DNA of 64,000 bases from Ktedonobacter sp. SOSP1-85 (GCF_016587415.1 NZ_BNJI01000003.1:248001-312000), one strand, 5' to 3'; counted from the stretch's first letter, positions 43,854 to 53,615 are shown. The notes: generated from the sequence alone by a model not told the origin. Translations and numbers: made by a program.

Positions 43854-44558
43854 CTATGTCCAAAGGAAGAGGCGATTCTCTAGTTGGGAAGCTGGTTCGA
43901 TGCCGAACTCGCGGAGTTGTCCGCGAATATTGCTGCGGGCAGCCATGGGCGAGGTCTGGCGCGCATCGGCAAAGGCCTCGGGGCAGAAGCGCTCCGCGAG
44001 ATCCCAGACATATGAGTAAGTGCCGCGTGTGCGCCCCGTCAGGTCGACTTTGCAGATCAGGAAGCGGCGTTGCAGTTCTACAAGTGCGCGCTCGGTCGCC
44101 AACTTCATGGATTTCTCTCCCAGCCTGGCGCCGCGCCTCAGCTCGCGCGATGGGTGCGCGCCATGCTCGTCCAGATATTCATAGATCGTCTTCGCTTCCC
44201 CAGAGAGCCGACCAGCGAAATAGAGCCGATTCACATCTCGCTCCTGCTCCTGGCCACGCCCAGCCAGGGCCGCAATAAAATCGGGGAGATACTCAGGCGC
44301 GATAAAGCTGGGCTGGCCCTGGATAATCTTGCCATAGTAGAGCTGTCGCGAGAAATGCAGATCATCCTTCCAGAACCAGGTGCGGTCCAGAACTGAGGTC
44401 GCGGTCTCCCCCATGGCCTCGGCCAGATTAGGAAATGGCAGGCGCGGCAACGGTCCCCAGGTACAAAAGCCGCATCCCTCCACAAACGTAATCGCCTCGT
44501 CTGGTCCGGTGATTTGACCAGGAATAAATGAACGCCACTTTACGGCCTCCTGCATCTT
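43854..44558 (-). CDS. AlkZ-related winged-helix protein
   Basis: 234 residues from ATG 44558, which has AGAAGGG about ten bases upstream; frames starting earlier lack such a site. The pattern (FVEGCGFCTWGPLPRLPFPN, then DEHGAHPSRELRR) is like winged-helix proteins related to AlkZ, a DNA glycosylase that repairs interstrand crosslinks. The usual catalytic Gln-Gln pair of AlkZ was not located, so the activity is unsure. Confidence 0.5.
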   Translation of the reverse strand, partial: KMQEAVKWRSFIPGQITGPDEAITFVEGCGFCTWGPLPRLPFPNLAEAMGETATSVLDRTWFWKDDLHFSRQLYYGKIIQGQPSFIAPEYLPDFIAALAGRGQEQERDVNRLYFAGRLSGEAKTIYEYLDEHGAHPSRELRRGARLGEKSMKLATERALVELQRRFLICKVDLTGRTRGTYSYVWDLAERFCPEAFADARQTSPMAARSNIRGQLREFGIEPASQLENRLFLWT

Positions 44559-45138
44559 GCCTACCCTTCTAGCACCATCATCGATGCTGTTTAAAATATG
44601 TCCGCCTCTATCGTACTTCTTCCTCTGCCCCACTGCAAGTAGGGAAAGCATCTCCTCCTCGCTCGTAAGCTCACATCGGAAGAGGGTATGTTGGGTGTGA
44701 AGCACTATAGGCACCAAAGGCCTTGCTTTTAGCATAAGCATGGAGTACGCTTTCTACATGACTATGGTTTGGCGTTTGAGGATACGCTCGCCTGTTTGTT
44801 CAGGGAGACTGCTTTTGGTTACCCATCACACCTTTTATCCCCGGCCACCACTCTCAGCGTTCATAAAAGGCTTCTGGTCTTACCAGGGTGAGCGACCATC
44901 ACATACCAGGGAGCGCCGCTTGCCAGATGGATCAGTATCCCTGGTTATCAATCTCCACGAAGACCTGACGCGGATCTATGATTCACCGAACACGCCGCAG
45001 GATGCCCCTGCCCTTTCAGGCATGGGGAGGAATGCGACGTTCCTTTGTCGGTGGCTTGGGTGGAATACGCCGTAGACATGCTTTCATCTGCTCATGTATT
45101 ATTGACAGGCGGATGAAAACTATGATATAATTCAGACT

Positions 45139-46451
45139 ATGAAAACGGTATTAACAGCGAAACTCAAATTGAATACAACGCCCGAGCAATTCAAGGCTTT
45201 ACGTACAACGCAACTGGCGTATCGTGATTCACTCAACTATGTGAGCCAGTACGCCTTTGCGAATGGCAAGTTGAGTAATGCTCTTCGTTTGCAAGATGCC
45301 ACCTACGATGAGATCCGCCTCCGTTTTCATCTCCCTTCGCAAATGGCCTGTTCTGTTCCTCGCCAAGTTGGTGCCACCTATAAAGGCTTATGGACAAAGG
45401 TGAAGAACAATGCTGCTCATCGTAAGGCAGGTATCACCAAGAAACGTTATAAAGGGCTTGATAAGGCTCCTACGTTTCTCTCTCCCACGTTGACCTACCA
45501 GTATAAGAAGGACTACACGTTCAAGAAAGAGCAGCACGTGAGCCTTCTCACGCTCGATGGACGTATCGTTGTGCCCTATACTGGCTACAATAAGCATGTG
45601 GCATTGATCCAGCGTGGTACGGAGATCGGCGCATCGAAACTCTGGTATGACAAAGCCAAGAAGCAATTTTACCTCCTTGTCTCCCTGGAAGTTGAGATGG
45701 CTGATCCTACCCCGAAACACACAAGCAAGTCGTTGGCGTGGATGTGGGGATGCGATACCTTGCCGTCACGGCGACGATGCAAGGCGATTGCACCTTCCAT
45801 GCTGACCCCTCCATTGTTGCTAGATCCCATCACTATGCACGACTGAGAAAGCGTCTGCAAAAGAAAGGCACTCGTTCTGCAACGAGAAAGCTCGTTGCCA
45901 TCAGTGGACGAGAGAGACGGTTGAAAGCAAACTGCAATCATGTCGTGAGTAAACGGATTGTGAAGCAATATCCTCAAAGCTTGATTGGACTGGAGCATCT
46001 GACAGACATTCGCGAGCATACCAAACGACGGAAAGGCAAGCGAGCCAGTACCAAACAGCGAAAAGCCAATCGTACCTTCTCCAAATGGGCTTTTGGTGAG
46101 TTGCACAGTATGATCGCCTATAAAGCGCTCTTGCATCGAAGTATGGCGATCAAGGTGGATGCCAACTTTACCTCGCAGGCCTGCCCCAAATGTGGGCATA
46201 CCTGCAAAGAGAATCGTCCACACAAGGGCCTGCTCTTCGTCTGTCAGAATTGTCAGTACACGCTCCATGCCGATCTGGTTGGCGCGAGGAATATTGCGAT
46301 GCGAACGCTTCTTATCCGGCAAGACTGGATAGGAACGGGCCTCTTGTCAGTACGCCCTGATGTGTCGGACGATGAAGCCAAAGCAGCACGCCTGAAAAGG
46401 TATGCTGAATTGCGGTGGAGTTCAGACACAACTCCAAGCCCTCGGCTTTAG
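45139..46451 (+). pseudogene. tnpB: TnpB, frameshifted at RuvC-I
   Basis: The N-terminal half (MKTVLTAKLKLNTTPEQFKA) runs to about 45726, where a missing A in an AA run (KHTSK) shifts the frame. The second half starts VVGVDVGMRYLAV, with Glu in SLIGLEHLTDI, a zinc ribbon CPKCGHTCK...CQNCQY and Asp in HADLVGARN. All nuclease residues survive, so only the frame is broken. It belongs to the canonical TnpB class with an intact zinc ribbon. Confidence 0.85.
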
Positions 46452-46466
46452 CCGTAGGGTACTGAC
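46340..46466 (+). ncRNA. Candidate omega RNA of the IS605-type element
   Basis: Two stems at the element's right end, TGGAGTT/AACTCCA (46416-46436) and CCCTCGGCT/AGCCGTAGGG (46439-46459), overlap the last tnpB codons, then GGTACTGAC leads to the target flank. This is the layout of a TnpB guide RNA whose guide is the adjacent host DNA. Extent on the left is uncertain. Confidence 0.45.
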
Positions 46467-47230
46467 ATAATCCTAACCAATTTCAAGATTATCGTGGCGG
46501 TGTTATCAGTGGCGCCCATTCAGAATTTGTGCTCATCGATACACTCAGCCTCACTTCAGTAATTGGGGTTGATTTCAAAGCGGGTGGTGCCTTACCTTTT
46601 CTCCCGCTGCCTGCCAGCGAGTTGTATAACCAGGTCATCTCGCTAGAGATGATATGGGGTCCAGAAGCGCTCTCACTGCGAGAACATCTATTAGAAGCTG
46701 GGACACCACAACACCAGTTCTCTCTCCTGGAGCAGTTTTTTGTTATCCAGACTAATTGGTGGACGAGAGGCGCATCCTGTTGTTACATTTGCCACACAGG
46801 CTATGCATGACATATCATCTGGACAAACAATCTCTTCCATTATTGAGCAGATTGGCATCAGTCAAACACGCTTCCTCCAGGTCTTTCGCGAGGCTGTAGG
46901 CCTGACACCAAAGCAATTTTATCGTATCCTGCGTTTCCAGGAGGCACTCCGTCGTCTAGAACAAGAGCCACCAGAACGTCTGAGCAAGCTTGCCATGGAC
47001 TGTGGCTACTACGATCAGGCTCATTTTATCCACGATTTCCAGGATTTTGGCGGTCTCTCGCCACGCTCCTACCAGGCACAGCGTGGCGAGTACCGTAACC
47101 ATATCCCCCTACACAATTAAAGTGTGATTTTTTACAATACAAATGTCCTCCTTCCTGGTATATTCTCCTTGTAAGCGAATTCACATCTAAATTACATCTT
47201 TTGAAGGAGCATAAGAACAGAATAATATCA

Positions 47231-47617
47231 ATGAGTAGCTTAAACACTTACACCAGGCATGGCTTTGGCACAGTGCGTCCATATCTCTATGGCAATTCTG
47301 CCGTCCTGGATTTTGTACGAGGGACATTCAAGGCGGAGGAACTGGAACGAAACCAAACAAGAGGCGGATTCCATATAGAGGTGAAGATCGGCGACTCCGT
47401 TGTCGTCCTGGAAATTGGTGAGTTTGAGGCTACAGCGCCTCGTTCCCAGGTCTATATCTATGTGCAGGATGTAGATGCGACCTACCAGCAAGCACTCCAG
47501 ACGGGCGCCACCTCAGTAGACGAACCAGGAGATAAGCCCTATCAAGAACGGGGGGCGGGCATCAAAGATAGCTTTGGCAATACCTGGTGGTTTGCCACTT
47601 ATACAGGCTCGAACTAA
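47231..47617 (+). CDS. VOC family protein (glyoxalase-like)
   Basis: About 128 residues. The strands VRPYLYGNSAVLDFVRGTFK and the C-terminal GAGIKDSFGNTWWFATYT are like the PhnB/YdfO-type VOC branch. An AAGGAGC site lies about 20 bases upstream, so the exact start is uncertain (TTG 47201 is the alternative). It follows the broken AraC regulator. Confidence 0.78.
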   Translation: MSSLNTYTRHGFGTVRPYLYGNSAVLDFVRGTFKAEELERNQTRGGFHIEVKIGDSVVVLEIGEFEATAPRSQVYIYVQDVDATYQQALQTGATSVDEPGDKPYQERGAGIKDSFGNTWWFATYTGSN

Positions 47618-47654
47618 AGAAGCCAGCGATGCGCTTTTTTTGGCGTGACACCCC

Positions 47655-47741
47655 GCGCCTGCGGCGCTCGCACGTGACAGGAGGTGTGGTGCGTTCTGGC
47701 AACCTGCGGTTGCCAGAACGCACCACACCTCCTGTCACGTG
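47655..47741. repeat. Twin-hairpin palindromic element, copy 3
   Basis: A mini hairpin GCGCC-TGC-GGCGC then TCG and a perfect 34-bp stem (47671-47704 with 47708-47741) with loop TGC. The stem shares GGTGTGGTG and CTGGC with copies 1 and 2. The mini stem differs from the others by paired changes. It lies between convergent VOC and serine hydrolase genes. Confidence 0.88.
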
Positions 47742-47747
47742 AAAAGG

Positions 47748-49037
47748 TTATCCTTGCTTTCTGCTGGCAGCAAAGGTGCGGTAGACGGGAATACGCAGGG
47801 TCAGCGTATTGTAGACGCCCGCCTGTTCCTCAGAGAAGTGGAGCTCGAACTCGTTGTCCTCGCTGGTATAATACGTCTCCTCGCTCATAGGTAGCAAGCT
47901 GTCCTTAATAAAACCTTGTATGGTGAGCCTCTCCCCATCTCGCCTCACTTCTAGCGAGAAGCCATTCTCGCCAATGTATGCCCCCACCGCTTTATCGAGC
48001 ATAGCCTCACTCAGCGTCACAGGTATGCGTTCTACAGGAGGAAGTTCAAAGATATGACGGGCTATCTTGCGCGTGATGCGCTCCACATTTATCTCTGGGG
48101 CGTTCGCCAGCACAACGATCATGGCCTGGTCATCGACAAAGCGCGCGATAAAGGTATGGAAGCCAGGAATGCCACCACCATGTCCGATGAGACGATTTCC
48201 CGCATATTCGGTGACGCGGAAGCCCAGACCGTACTCCTCAAGCCGTCCATCGGCCAGCCGCGTCGGCGTATACATCCGTTCTAGCGTGGCTGTATCTAGC
48301 AGGCGTTCCTCGCGTAACGCGGCATCCCAACGTACAAGGTCCTCAACCGTTGAACCAAGTGCACCTGCCGCGTAGGGAATACTCATACTGAGATATTCTG
48401 CATGCCGGTATACCTCACCAACCCTCTCATAGCCGCTAGCCCGGCGTGGAACGATTGTCTCGTTATGCATATAATAGGAGCGGTTCATCTCCAGCGGTTG
48501 AAAGATATGTTGCTGGATAAACTGCTCATAGCCCATACCTGTTATCTTCTCAATAACCAGGCCGAGCAGGTGATAGCCTGAGTTATTGTATGCGTAGCGC
48601 GTTCCAGGCTCAAACTCAAGCGGCAGATCTTTGAAATAAGCAACTACGTCACCAGGCAACATATCTTTCTTTGAGATTTCCTGAAAGAATTTATCTAATG
48701 CGGTATAGCTTTTGATGCCCGAGGTGTGATTCAGCAAATGCGTAATCGTAATCGTCCGACCATGCGTTGGATAATCAGGCAAATAGGTGGTGATTGAGTC
48801 ATCGAGGCGTAGCTTCCCCTGCTTCTCCAACAGCATAATCGCCACTGCCGTAAACTGCTTGGTAACAGAGGCCAATCGAAAGACGGTATCAAGCTCAATA
48901 GGACAGCTCCACTCCAGGTTAGCAAATCCGTAGCCAGCGCTATGGATCATTTTGCCATCCTTCACGACAGCAATAGCAACCCCAGGTCCATGAAGATCAA
49001 TCTCCTCATGTACAATCTGATCTATCTCGCTTAGCAT
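47748..49037 (-). CDS. Serine hydrolase, beta-lactamase class C / PBP4* family
   Basis: 429 residues with the class C-like fold: SxxK in LASVTKQFTAVA, YxN in YAYNNSGYHL, and HGGGIPGF in place of KTG. A C-terminal extension (about 330-429) follows, as in esterase-type members. No signal peptide is seen, so it is probably cytosolic. Likely a peptidase or esterase, not a resistance enzyme. AAAGGGA precedes ATG. Confidence 0.88.
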   Translation of the reverse strand: MLSEIDQIVHEEIDLHGPGVAIAVVKDGKMIHSAGYGFANLEWSCPIELDTVFRLASVTKQFTAVAIMLLEKQGKLRLDDSITTYLPDYPTHGRTITITHLLNHTSGIKSYTALDKFFQEISKKDMLPGDVVAYFKDLPLEFEPGTRYAYNNSGYHLLGLVIEKITGMGYEQFIQQHIFQPLEMNRSYYMHNETIVPRRASGYERVGEVYRHAEYLSMSIPYAAGALGSTVEDLVRWDAALREERLLDTATLERMYTPTRLADGRLEEYGLGFRVTEYAGNRLIGHGGGIPGFHTFIARFVDDQAMIVVLANAPEINVERITRKIARHIFELPPVERIPVTLSEAMLDKAVGAYIGENGFSLEVRRDGERLTIQGFIKDSLLPMSEETYYTSEDNEFELHFSEEQAGVYNTLTLRIPVYRTFAASRKQG

Positions 49038-49275
49038 TTCAAATTCCCTTTCATTCCGGCGCTTACAGAGTTTTATGCTATGATACCACTAAACAGGCAT
49101 TACACCTTGGTCCGTGGCCGTGCAATAGCATTCGAGGCAGGCCTTAACAATTACTATATTTTAGGCCTCATCCATCTATTTACTCTCAAGTAGGAATAAG
49201 TGTATACTCTACCAAGCCAATTTTTTGAGGAGTGGCGCCAGAGATCGTATCGCTCGCGATTGAAAGGACTCATCG

Positions 49276-50922
49276 ATGCAGCACAACAAAGACCAGGAAA
49301 AGGGAAGCGCTCAAGACATAGAGATGCTGATCGAGGCACTGAGAGATAAGGATAGTGCGGTACGCAAGCAAGTCGCAGAGGCTTTAAATCAGCTTGGCTG
49401 GCAGCCAGTGAATGAGACACAATCTGTATTGCTGGCAATTGCCCAGCAAGATTGGGACAGGGTGGCCAGCTTAGGCTCGGCCGCAGTAGAATCGCTGATC
49501 GCTGTGCTCCGGGACAGCGATTCTGATGTAAGCGAGTCCGCAGCTAGAGTACTAGAGAAGATTGGTGATCGCCGAGGTATAGACGCGATCCTCGAACGTA
49601 AATTTTCAGATAACTCAGTGCAAGCACCTATCCCCCCTACTTTCTTTCTCTCGGAAATATCCGATCCGGGAGGATCTGTCCCGCCCAAATTAATTTTTGA
49701 TCCCTATGCTCCTAGAACGCATTCAGGGGGGATGAGGCCTCCTCCGAAGCTAGAAAATCCTTCTGCCCTTCCCCTTAGAAAGTGGCTAGCGTTCATTATT
49801 ACATTTCCAATTCTTGTCCTCCTGGCTTCTATAGTTGCTACAATCGTCATAAAGACCACACGAGCTGAGCATTTACCACCTACTGCTGGCCCGTGGAATG
49901 TACTCCTGTTTGTCTGTCAAATGATACTGTTAACAATCACTGTCTGTTTTACGCCCACTCTTGTGGCGTTCTTCTTCTATAGAAACGGGCGCATAGTATC
50001 TTTGCTTATAGAGATCGTTGCCTATATTGTCATCTTCCTGGGTTTTGCTTTCTGGTTTCTTGGTGCAAATGCACTCGGGACCTGGCTCTTCTATGCAATT
50101 GCTTTGGTCCTCTTGATCGATATTGGCAGTCACTACATTGAGTGGTATAAGGATAATACGCTTAAGCGCATCAGAAATGCAGCATTATATCAATCTATTG
50201 AAATCGATGTCAAAGCGCTTGAACAGATGAAGCAAGATGAAGTAATACTATATTTACCTGTTCCTGTTGGACTTGCCCTTGGCACAATAATAGGACTGAT
50301 TCTCCGTCAGACTACGGTACAAGCCATTGCGCTTTGTCTGCAAATCGTTCTGTTGCTTTCCTCCTTCGTCCTCCTTTATTTTCTCATCGTTGGTTTTCTG
50401 CGTATGGCTGATCCTCTGTTCAAGACAATTCCCAAATTCTTGCCAGCATTAACTAAATCCAGGCAGAAGGGCAGGGGGAAAGCCAAGACCGCACAGGCAT
50501 CACAAGAGACATTAGATCAACACTACATTGATTTAGCTTGTGATGTTAACGGATTACGTATGGTATATAAGTATGATGCACTCCATAATACGATCTTGCT
50601 TGTCGCCTTTCTCCTCATCGTGATGAAGGTTTGGCTTTTTCCGATAGATATAAAATGGCTGATTGTAAGCCTTCTCTTTGCCACACTGATATTCTGCGAA
50701 CTTCCTTATGCTGTTGGTCAATATCTGCTTCACACAAAAATTTTGGCGCAGTATACAGGAGGAAAATATGTAGAAATGGAGAAAAAACTTCAGGGGTATG
50801 CCCCTATATTTCCTCCCTGGGCCTTTCTAGGAGCGTTGTTGACTAGCGGCACCGCAGGGAGTATCCTCTATGCATTGCTCAACCAAATGATACAAAATAC
50901 CTTTACTGACTTTCTCAAATAA
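49276..50922 (+). CDS. HEAT-repeat and multi-pass membrane protein
   Basis: 548 residues. The first 110 are HEAT/PBS-lyase-like repeats (MLIEALRDKDSAVRKQVAEA, LIAVLRDSDSDVSESAARVL). A Pro-rich stretch leads to six or more membrane segments (LAFIITFPILVLLASIVATI, FLIVGFLRMAD and others). No channel or enzyme motif was found. The repeat part likely recruits a partner to the membrane. AAAGGA precedes ATG. Confidence 0.65.
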   Translation: MQHNKDQEKGSAQDIEMLIEALRDKDSAVRKQVAEALNQLGWQPVNETQSVLLAIAQQDWDRVASLGSAAVESLIAVLRDSDSDVSESAARVLEKIGDRRGIDAILERKFSDNSVQAPIPPTFFLSEISDPGGSVPPKLIFDPYAPRTHSGGMRPPPKLENPSALPLRKWLAFIITFPILVLLASIVATIVIKTTRAEHLPPTAGPWNVLLFVCQMILLTITVCFTPTLVAFFFYRNGRIVSLLIEIVAYIVIFLGFAFWFLGANALGTWLFYAIALVLLIDIGSHYIEWYKDNTLKRIRNAALYQSIEIDVKALEQMKQDEVILYLPVPVGLALGTIIGLILRQTTVQAIALCLQIVLLLSSFVLLYFLIVGFLRMADPLFKTIPKFLPALTKSRQKGRGKAKTAQASQETLDQHYIDLACDVNGLRMVYKYDALHNTILLVAFLLIVMKVWLFPIDIKWLIVSLLFATLIFCELPYAVGQYLLHTKILAQYTGGKYVEMEKKLQGYAPIFPPWAFLGALLTSGTAGSILYALLNQMIQNTFTDFLK

Positions 50923-50980
50923 CAAATGACGGGAAATTATAATGGGGCTATACATAAAAGCATATAGCAGGGAGGCTCAG

Positions 50981-51523
50981 ATGAGCATAGAATTGGCACA
51001 GGCGCTTCAGAGCGCCACTCTTGTGGCCGAAGAGGACGCGTTATGGGGCGAGGGAACAATCCCTCTGAAACTTAAGAGCTATCTCAGCCAGGAGTTGCCG
51101 CCACTGGAGCTAATTACCTCGGTTCGCGCGTTGGTGACGCTGGAAGATCAGGTGCTGGTCATTCGCGATCCCTTGAACCATCATCTCCTCCCTGGTGGAC
51201 AGCGCCAGGATGGCGAGACTCTGATGCAGACCCTGCGGCGTGAACTGCTAGAGGAGACCGGCTGGTCCCTGGCGAGCACACGCCTGCTGGGTTTCAAGCA
51301 CTTCCGCTACCTGGGACCCCGCCTGGAGACGTTTCGAACCTATCCCGATTTCCTCCAGGTCATCTATCACGCCACTCCCGAGGCCTTTAATCCCGAGGCA
51401 CGCGAGCAGGATGGCTACGAGCTAGAGGCCGTCTTCCGCCCACGCGCCGAGCTGGCTACCCTGAAGCTCTCAGCCTCAGACCAGGCCTTCCTGAAGGCTA
51501 TATATGAACTCGAAAGCGCGTAG
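50981..51523 (+). CDS. NUDIX hydrolase
   Basis: 180 residues from ATG 50981, which follows GGGAGG. The Nudix box GGQRQDGETLMQTLRRELLE then ETGW matches the consensus (Gly, Glu, Arg-Glu, Glu-Glu). Cleaves a nucleoside diphosphate linked to another group; the substrate is not known. The preceding gene ends about 60 bases earlier. Confidence 0.9.
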   Translation: MSIELAQALQSATLVAEEDALWGEGTIPLKLKSYLSQELPPLELITSVRALVTLEDQVLVIRDPLNHHLLPGGQRQDGETLMQTLRRELLEETGWSLASTRLLGFKHFRYLGPRLETFRTYPDFLQVIYHATPEAFNPEAREQDGYELEAVFRPRAELATLKLSASDQAFLKAIYELESA

Positions 51524-51526
51524 GTA

Positions 51527-51558
51527 CTACTGGCGTACTGGCGTACGCACCAATGTCA
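51527..51558. repeat. Degenerate GTACGC-type repeat
   Basis: TACTACTGGCGTACTGGCGT then ACGC resembles arms of the GTAGCCGCGTACGCC family but cannot be paired cleanly. It follows the NUDIX stop. Confidence 0.35.
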
Positions 51559-51631
51559 GTTCCGCTTTCGCGCTCCACATTTGGAAGCAGAAGAGAGGGT
51601 ATTTAGTATAAAATTCAAGGAGCAAACCCAT

Positions 51632-52120
51632 ATGAATAAAAGAATGTTTCAAACACCAGACGAACAGGCCACCAATGAGCGTGAAGTCAGAGAACTCTAC
51701 AGCAAATTATTGGAGAGCTGGGATAAGCGCGATGCCAAAGCTTTCGCTGCACTCTTCAATGAAGACGGCGAGTCCATCGGCTTCGATGGAAGTCAGCTTA
51801 TAGGGCAAGCAGAGATCTTCTCAACGCTAAAAACTATTTTTGGCCATCATCCCACGCCACCCTACATCTACAAAATCAAAAATGTGCGTTTCCTACAGCC
51901 TGATGTCGCCACCCTCCGCGCTATCGTTGGCATGGTCCCGCCTGGTAAGGCTGAGATAGATCCCTCACTCAATTCTATTCAGACTATCGTGGCGATCAAG
52001 CGCAATGGCGAGTGGAGCATTTCTTCCCTCCAGAACACCCCAGCCCAACTGCATGGAAGACCCGAACTGGTCCAGCAGATGACAGAAGAACTGCGAGAAG
52101 TAAGCGAGCGCGCGCAATGA
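51632..52120 (+). CDS. SgcJ/EcaC-type (SnoaL/DUF4440-like) protein
   Basis: 162 residues from ATG 51632, preceded by CAAGGAGC. Fold features of the NTF2-like group are clear: YSKLLESWDKRDAKAFAALF, then FLQPDVATLRAIVG and WSISSLQNTP. Members are small hydrolases, isomerases or binding proteins; the function here is not known. It overlaps the next gene by four bases. Confidence 0.82.
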   Translation: MNKRMFQTPDEQATNEREVRELYSKLLESWDKRDAKAFAALFNEDGESIGFDGSQLIGQAEIFSTLKTIFGHHPTPPYIYKIKNVRFLQPDVATLRAIVGMVPPGKAEIDPSLNSIQTIVAIKRNGEWSISSLQNTPAQLHGRPELVQQMTEELREVSERAQ

Positions 52121-52716
52121 CCACCAATCAAGGAACGTATAGCATAGGAGACCGGGCGGGTCTCCTATGGACATGGTGGAAGGGCGATGTACTGCCTGTC
52201 TTGCCACCACTGCCTGATTTTTCGGTGGAGAGAGCCGCAAATCTTGAGGAACTGGCACTCGTGATGGAGACTGCTCAAGATGAGGTCTTGAAACTGATGC
52301 AAGCAGGCCATGAGCCTTATCTTGCGCGCATGGGTGCGCACGCCGTCGCCGTTGGGTGGTCCGCCACTGGCAAGGCAGCCTTTGGCGGCGGACTCGTCAC
52401 CTTTCAGGTTCCCTCACAAAACCGCTACCTGTACTACTTTATCACGCTTCCAGCATGGCGAGGTCACGGTATTTATCCTCGCTTGCTTCAATATATCCTG
52501 CGCCATGAATGCGCCACAAATGAGCGCTTCTGGATCATTCACCAGGCAGCCAACATGGCATCGCAACGGGGCATCGAACGCGCAGGCTTCCAGCTTACCA
52601 GCGCGGTCCACTTCTTAGACACAGGAGGCCTGGGACTGCTCACCACAAAAGAGAACAAAGGGCGAGCGCTGACTGGAGCAGTCCTCTTTGGCCTCCCGCT
52701 TATCGAGAAACGTTAA
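52117..52716 (+). CDS. GNAT family N-acetyltransferase
   Basis: 199 residues from ATG 52117, which overlaps the previous stop (ATGA). The acetyl-CoA motif is LPAWRGHGIYPRLLQYIL, preceded by YLYYFITLPA. The start chosen removes an upstream extension that overlaps the SnoaL-like gene. The pair may modify a shared metabolite. Its last codon shares bases with the convergent dehydrogenase gene end. Confidence 0.85.
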   Translation: MTTNQGTYSIGDRAGLLWTWWKGDVLPVLPPLPDFSVERAANLEELALVMETAQDEVLKLMQAGHEPYLARMGAHAVAVGWSATGKAAFGGGLVTFQVPSQNRYLYYFITLPAWRGHGIYPRLLQYILRHECATNERFWIIHQAANMASQRGIERAGFQLTSAVHFLDTGGLGLLTTKENKGRALTGAVLFGLPLIEKR

Positions 52717-53615
52717 TTATCTTGCTCGGGCTTGATCTGCTTCGGCAAGGCGGCTGCCAGAATCTCGGTCACCTCTTCCAGCGTCTGGCCGCGCTGGCGT
52801 TGCTCCGGCTTCTCAAGGCCTAATTCGGTGCCTTCGACGAAGTGATAAAGGGCTGCGGCTCCCTCAAGCATCTGTGGAGGAAGCCCCAGATCCGCAAAGG
52901 TGCGTGCGATTTCTTGCATCTCGCCCACCCAGCGATAGGCTTTGGGCGGCATGCCAGGTACCGAGCGCTTGATGGAGCGAAAGGCAGGCAAATCCTGTAA
53001 TTCGTTAATCAGCGTGTCCTGTAGGCCCAGGGCGCGACCGGCGGTCAGGGCTTCTGTCGCCAGGGCCGTCAGGCCTTTCGTGACCGAGGCATAGCACATC
53101 TTGAGGCCAGATGCCTGGCCGCTCTGCGCGCCTACTACGCGCACATCCAGGCCGTACTCGCTCAAGCGGGCGACATCCGCCGCTCGTGCGCCAGAGACAT
53201 ATATATGCGGTCCCTCTTCGCCAGGCCGAGGCGGACCTCCAATAATGCCGGCATCCACAAAGCCCGCTCCCGCCTCCGTCAATAACTGATCGAGAGCCAG
53301 TGCCGTGCGCGGAGCAATGGCGTTACAATCTACAAAAAGCAGCTCGGTCTTCACATGACTCAGAGTTGAAGCAATACGCTCTCCGAAGGAGTATGCTCTG
53401 GCTGGTGGCATGATCGAGAGCAGGATATCAGCCTCGCGCACAAGGGTCTCATCATCAGGAACATCCTGCATTCCAGCGGCCTTCGCCAGGGCCTGTGTTC
53501 GCGCACTACGGTCACGCAGGCTGGTAATGACGCGCAGGCCATGCCGGTGAAGGACCGCGCCGATCGCATGCCCCATATCACCTGGACTCAAGATAGCAAC
53601 AGTGCGAATCTCCAC
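52713..53615 (-). CDS. NAD(P)-dependent oxidoreductase, 6-phosphogluconate dehydrogenase-like (DUF1932)
   Basis: 300 residues. The N-terminal Rossmann fold has ILSPGDMGHAIGAVLHRHGL (GxxGxxxG-like), and the C-terminal helical domain is DUF1932-like (SIKRSVPGMPPKAYRWVGEM). Members are beta-hydroxyacid dehydrogenase-like. The start is GTG 53615 after GAGGAG. Convergent with the GNAT gene with a four-base overlap of their ends. Confidence 0.85.
   Translation of the reverse strand: MEIRTVAILSPGDMGHAIGAVLHRHGLRVITSLRDRSARTQALAKAAGMQDVPDDETLVREADILLSIMPPARAYSFGERIASTLSHVKTELLFVDCNAIAPRTALALDQLLTEAGAGFVDAGIIGGPPRPGEEGPHIYVSGARAADVARLSEYGLDVRVVGAQSGQASGLKMCYASVTKGLTALATEALTAGRALGLQDTLINELQDLPAFRSIKRSVPGMPPKAYRWVGEMQEIARTFADLGLPPQMLEGAAALYHFVEGTELGLEKPEQRQRGQTLEEVTEILAAALPKQIKPEQDN

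Larger units (their letters stand above)
44987..46472 (+). mobile_element. IS200/IS605-type element (tnpB only)
   Basis: Inserted after TTCAC (44982-44986), a target/TAM of the type used by this family. The left end has a hairpin CCCCTGCC/GGCATGGGG (about 45003-45030) and the right end CCCTCGGCT-TT-AGCCGTAGGG (46439-46459). It has no tnpA and no terminal repeats or target duplication, as expected. Ends were placed so that removal restores the AraC frame. Confidence 0.72.
44815..47120 (+). pseudogene. AraC family regulator, split by an IS element and frameshifted
   Basis: The N-terminal half starts at TTG 44815 (LVTHHTFYPRPPLSAFIKGF) and stops at an insertion after RIYDS. The right half resumes with NQFQDYRGGVISGAHSEF (46475). 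Joining 44986 to 46473 rebuilds an in-frame gene. A further +1 slip in a T6 run at 46736-46741 moves the frame into the AraC HTH (ISSIIEQIGISQTRFLQVFR, then SKLAMDCGYYDQAHFIHDF). It was likely the regulator of the VOC gene 110 bp downstream. Confidence 0.82.

Noticed and set aside
47748..49037. Beta-lactamase resistance gene
   Set aside because: The class C-like fold lacks a signal peptide and has HGGG rather than KTG, which fits esterase or peptidase relatives better.
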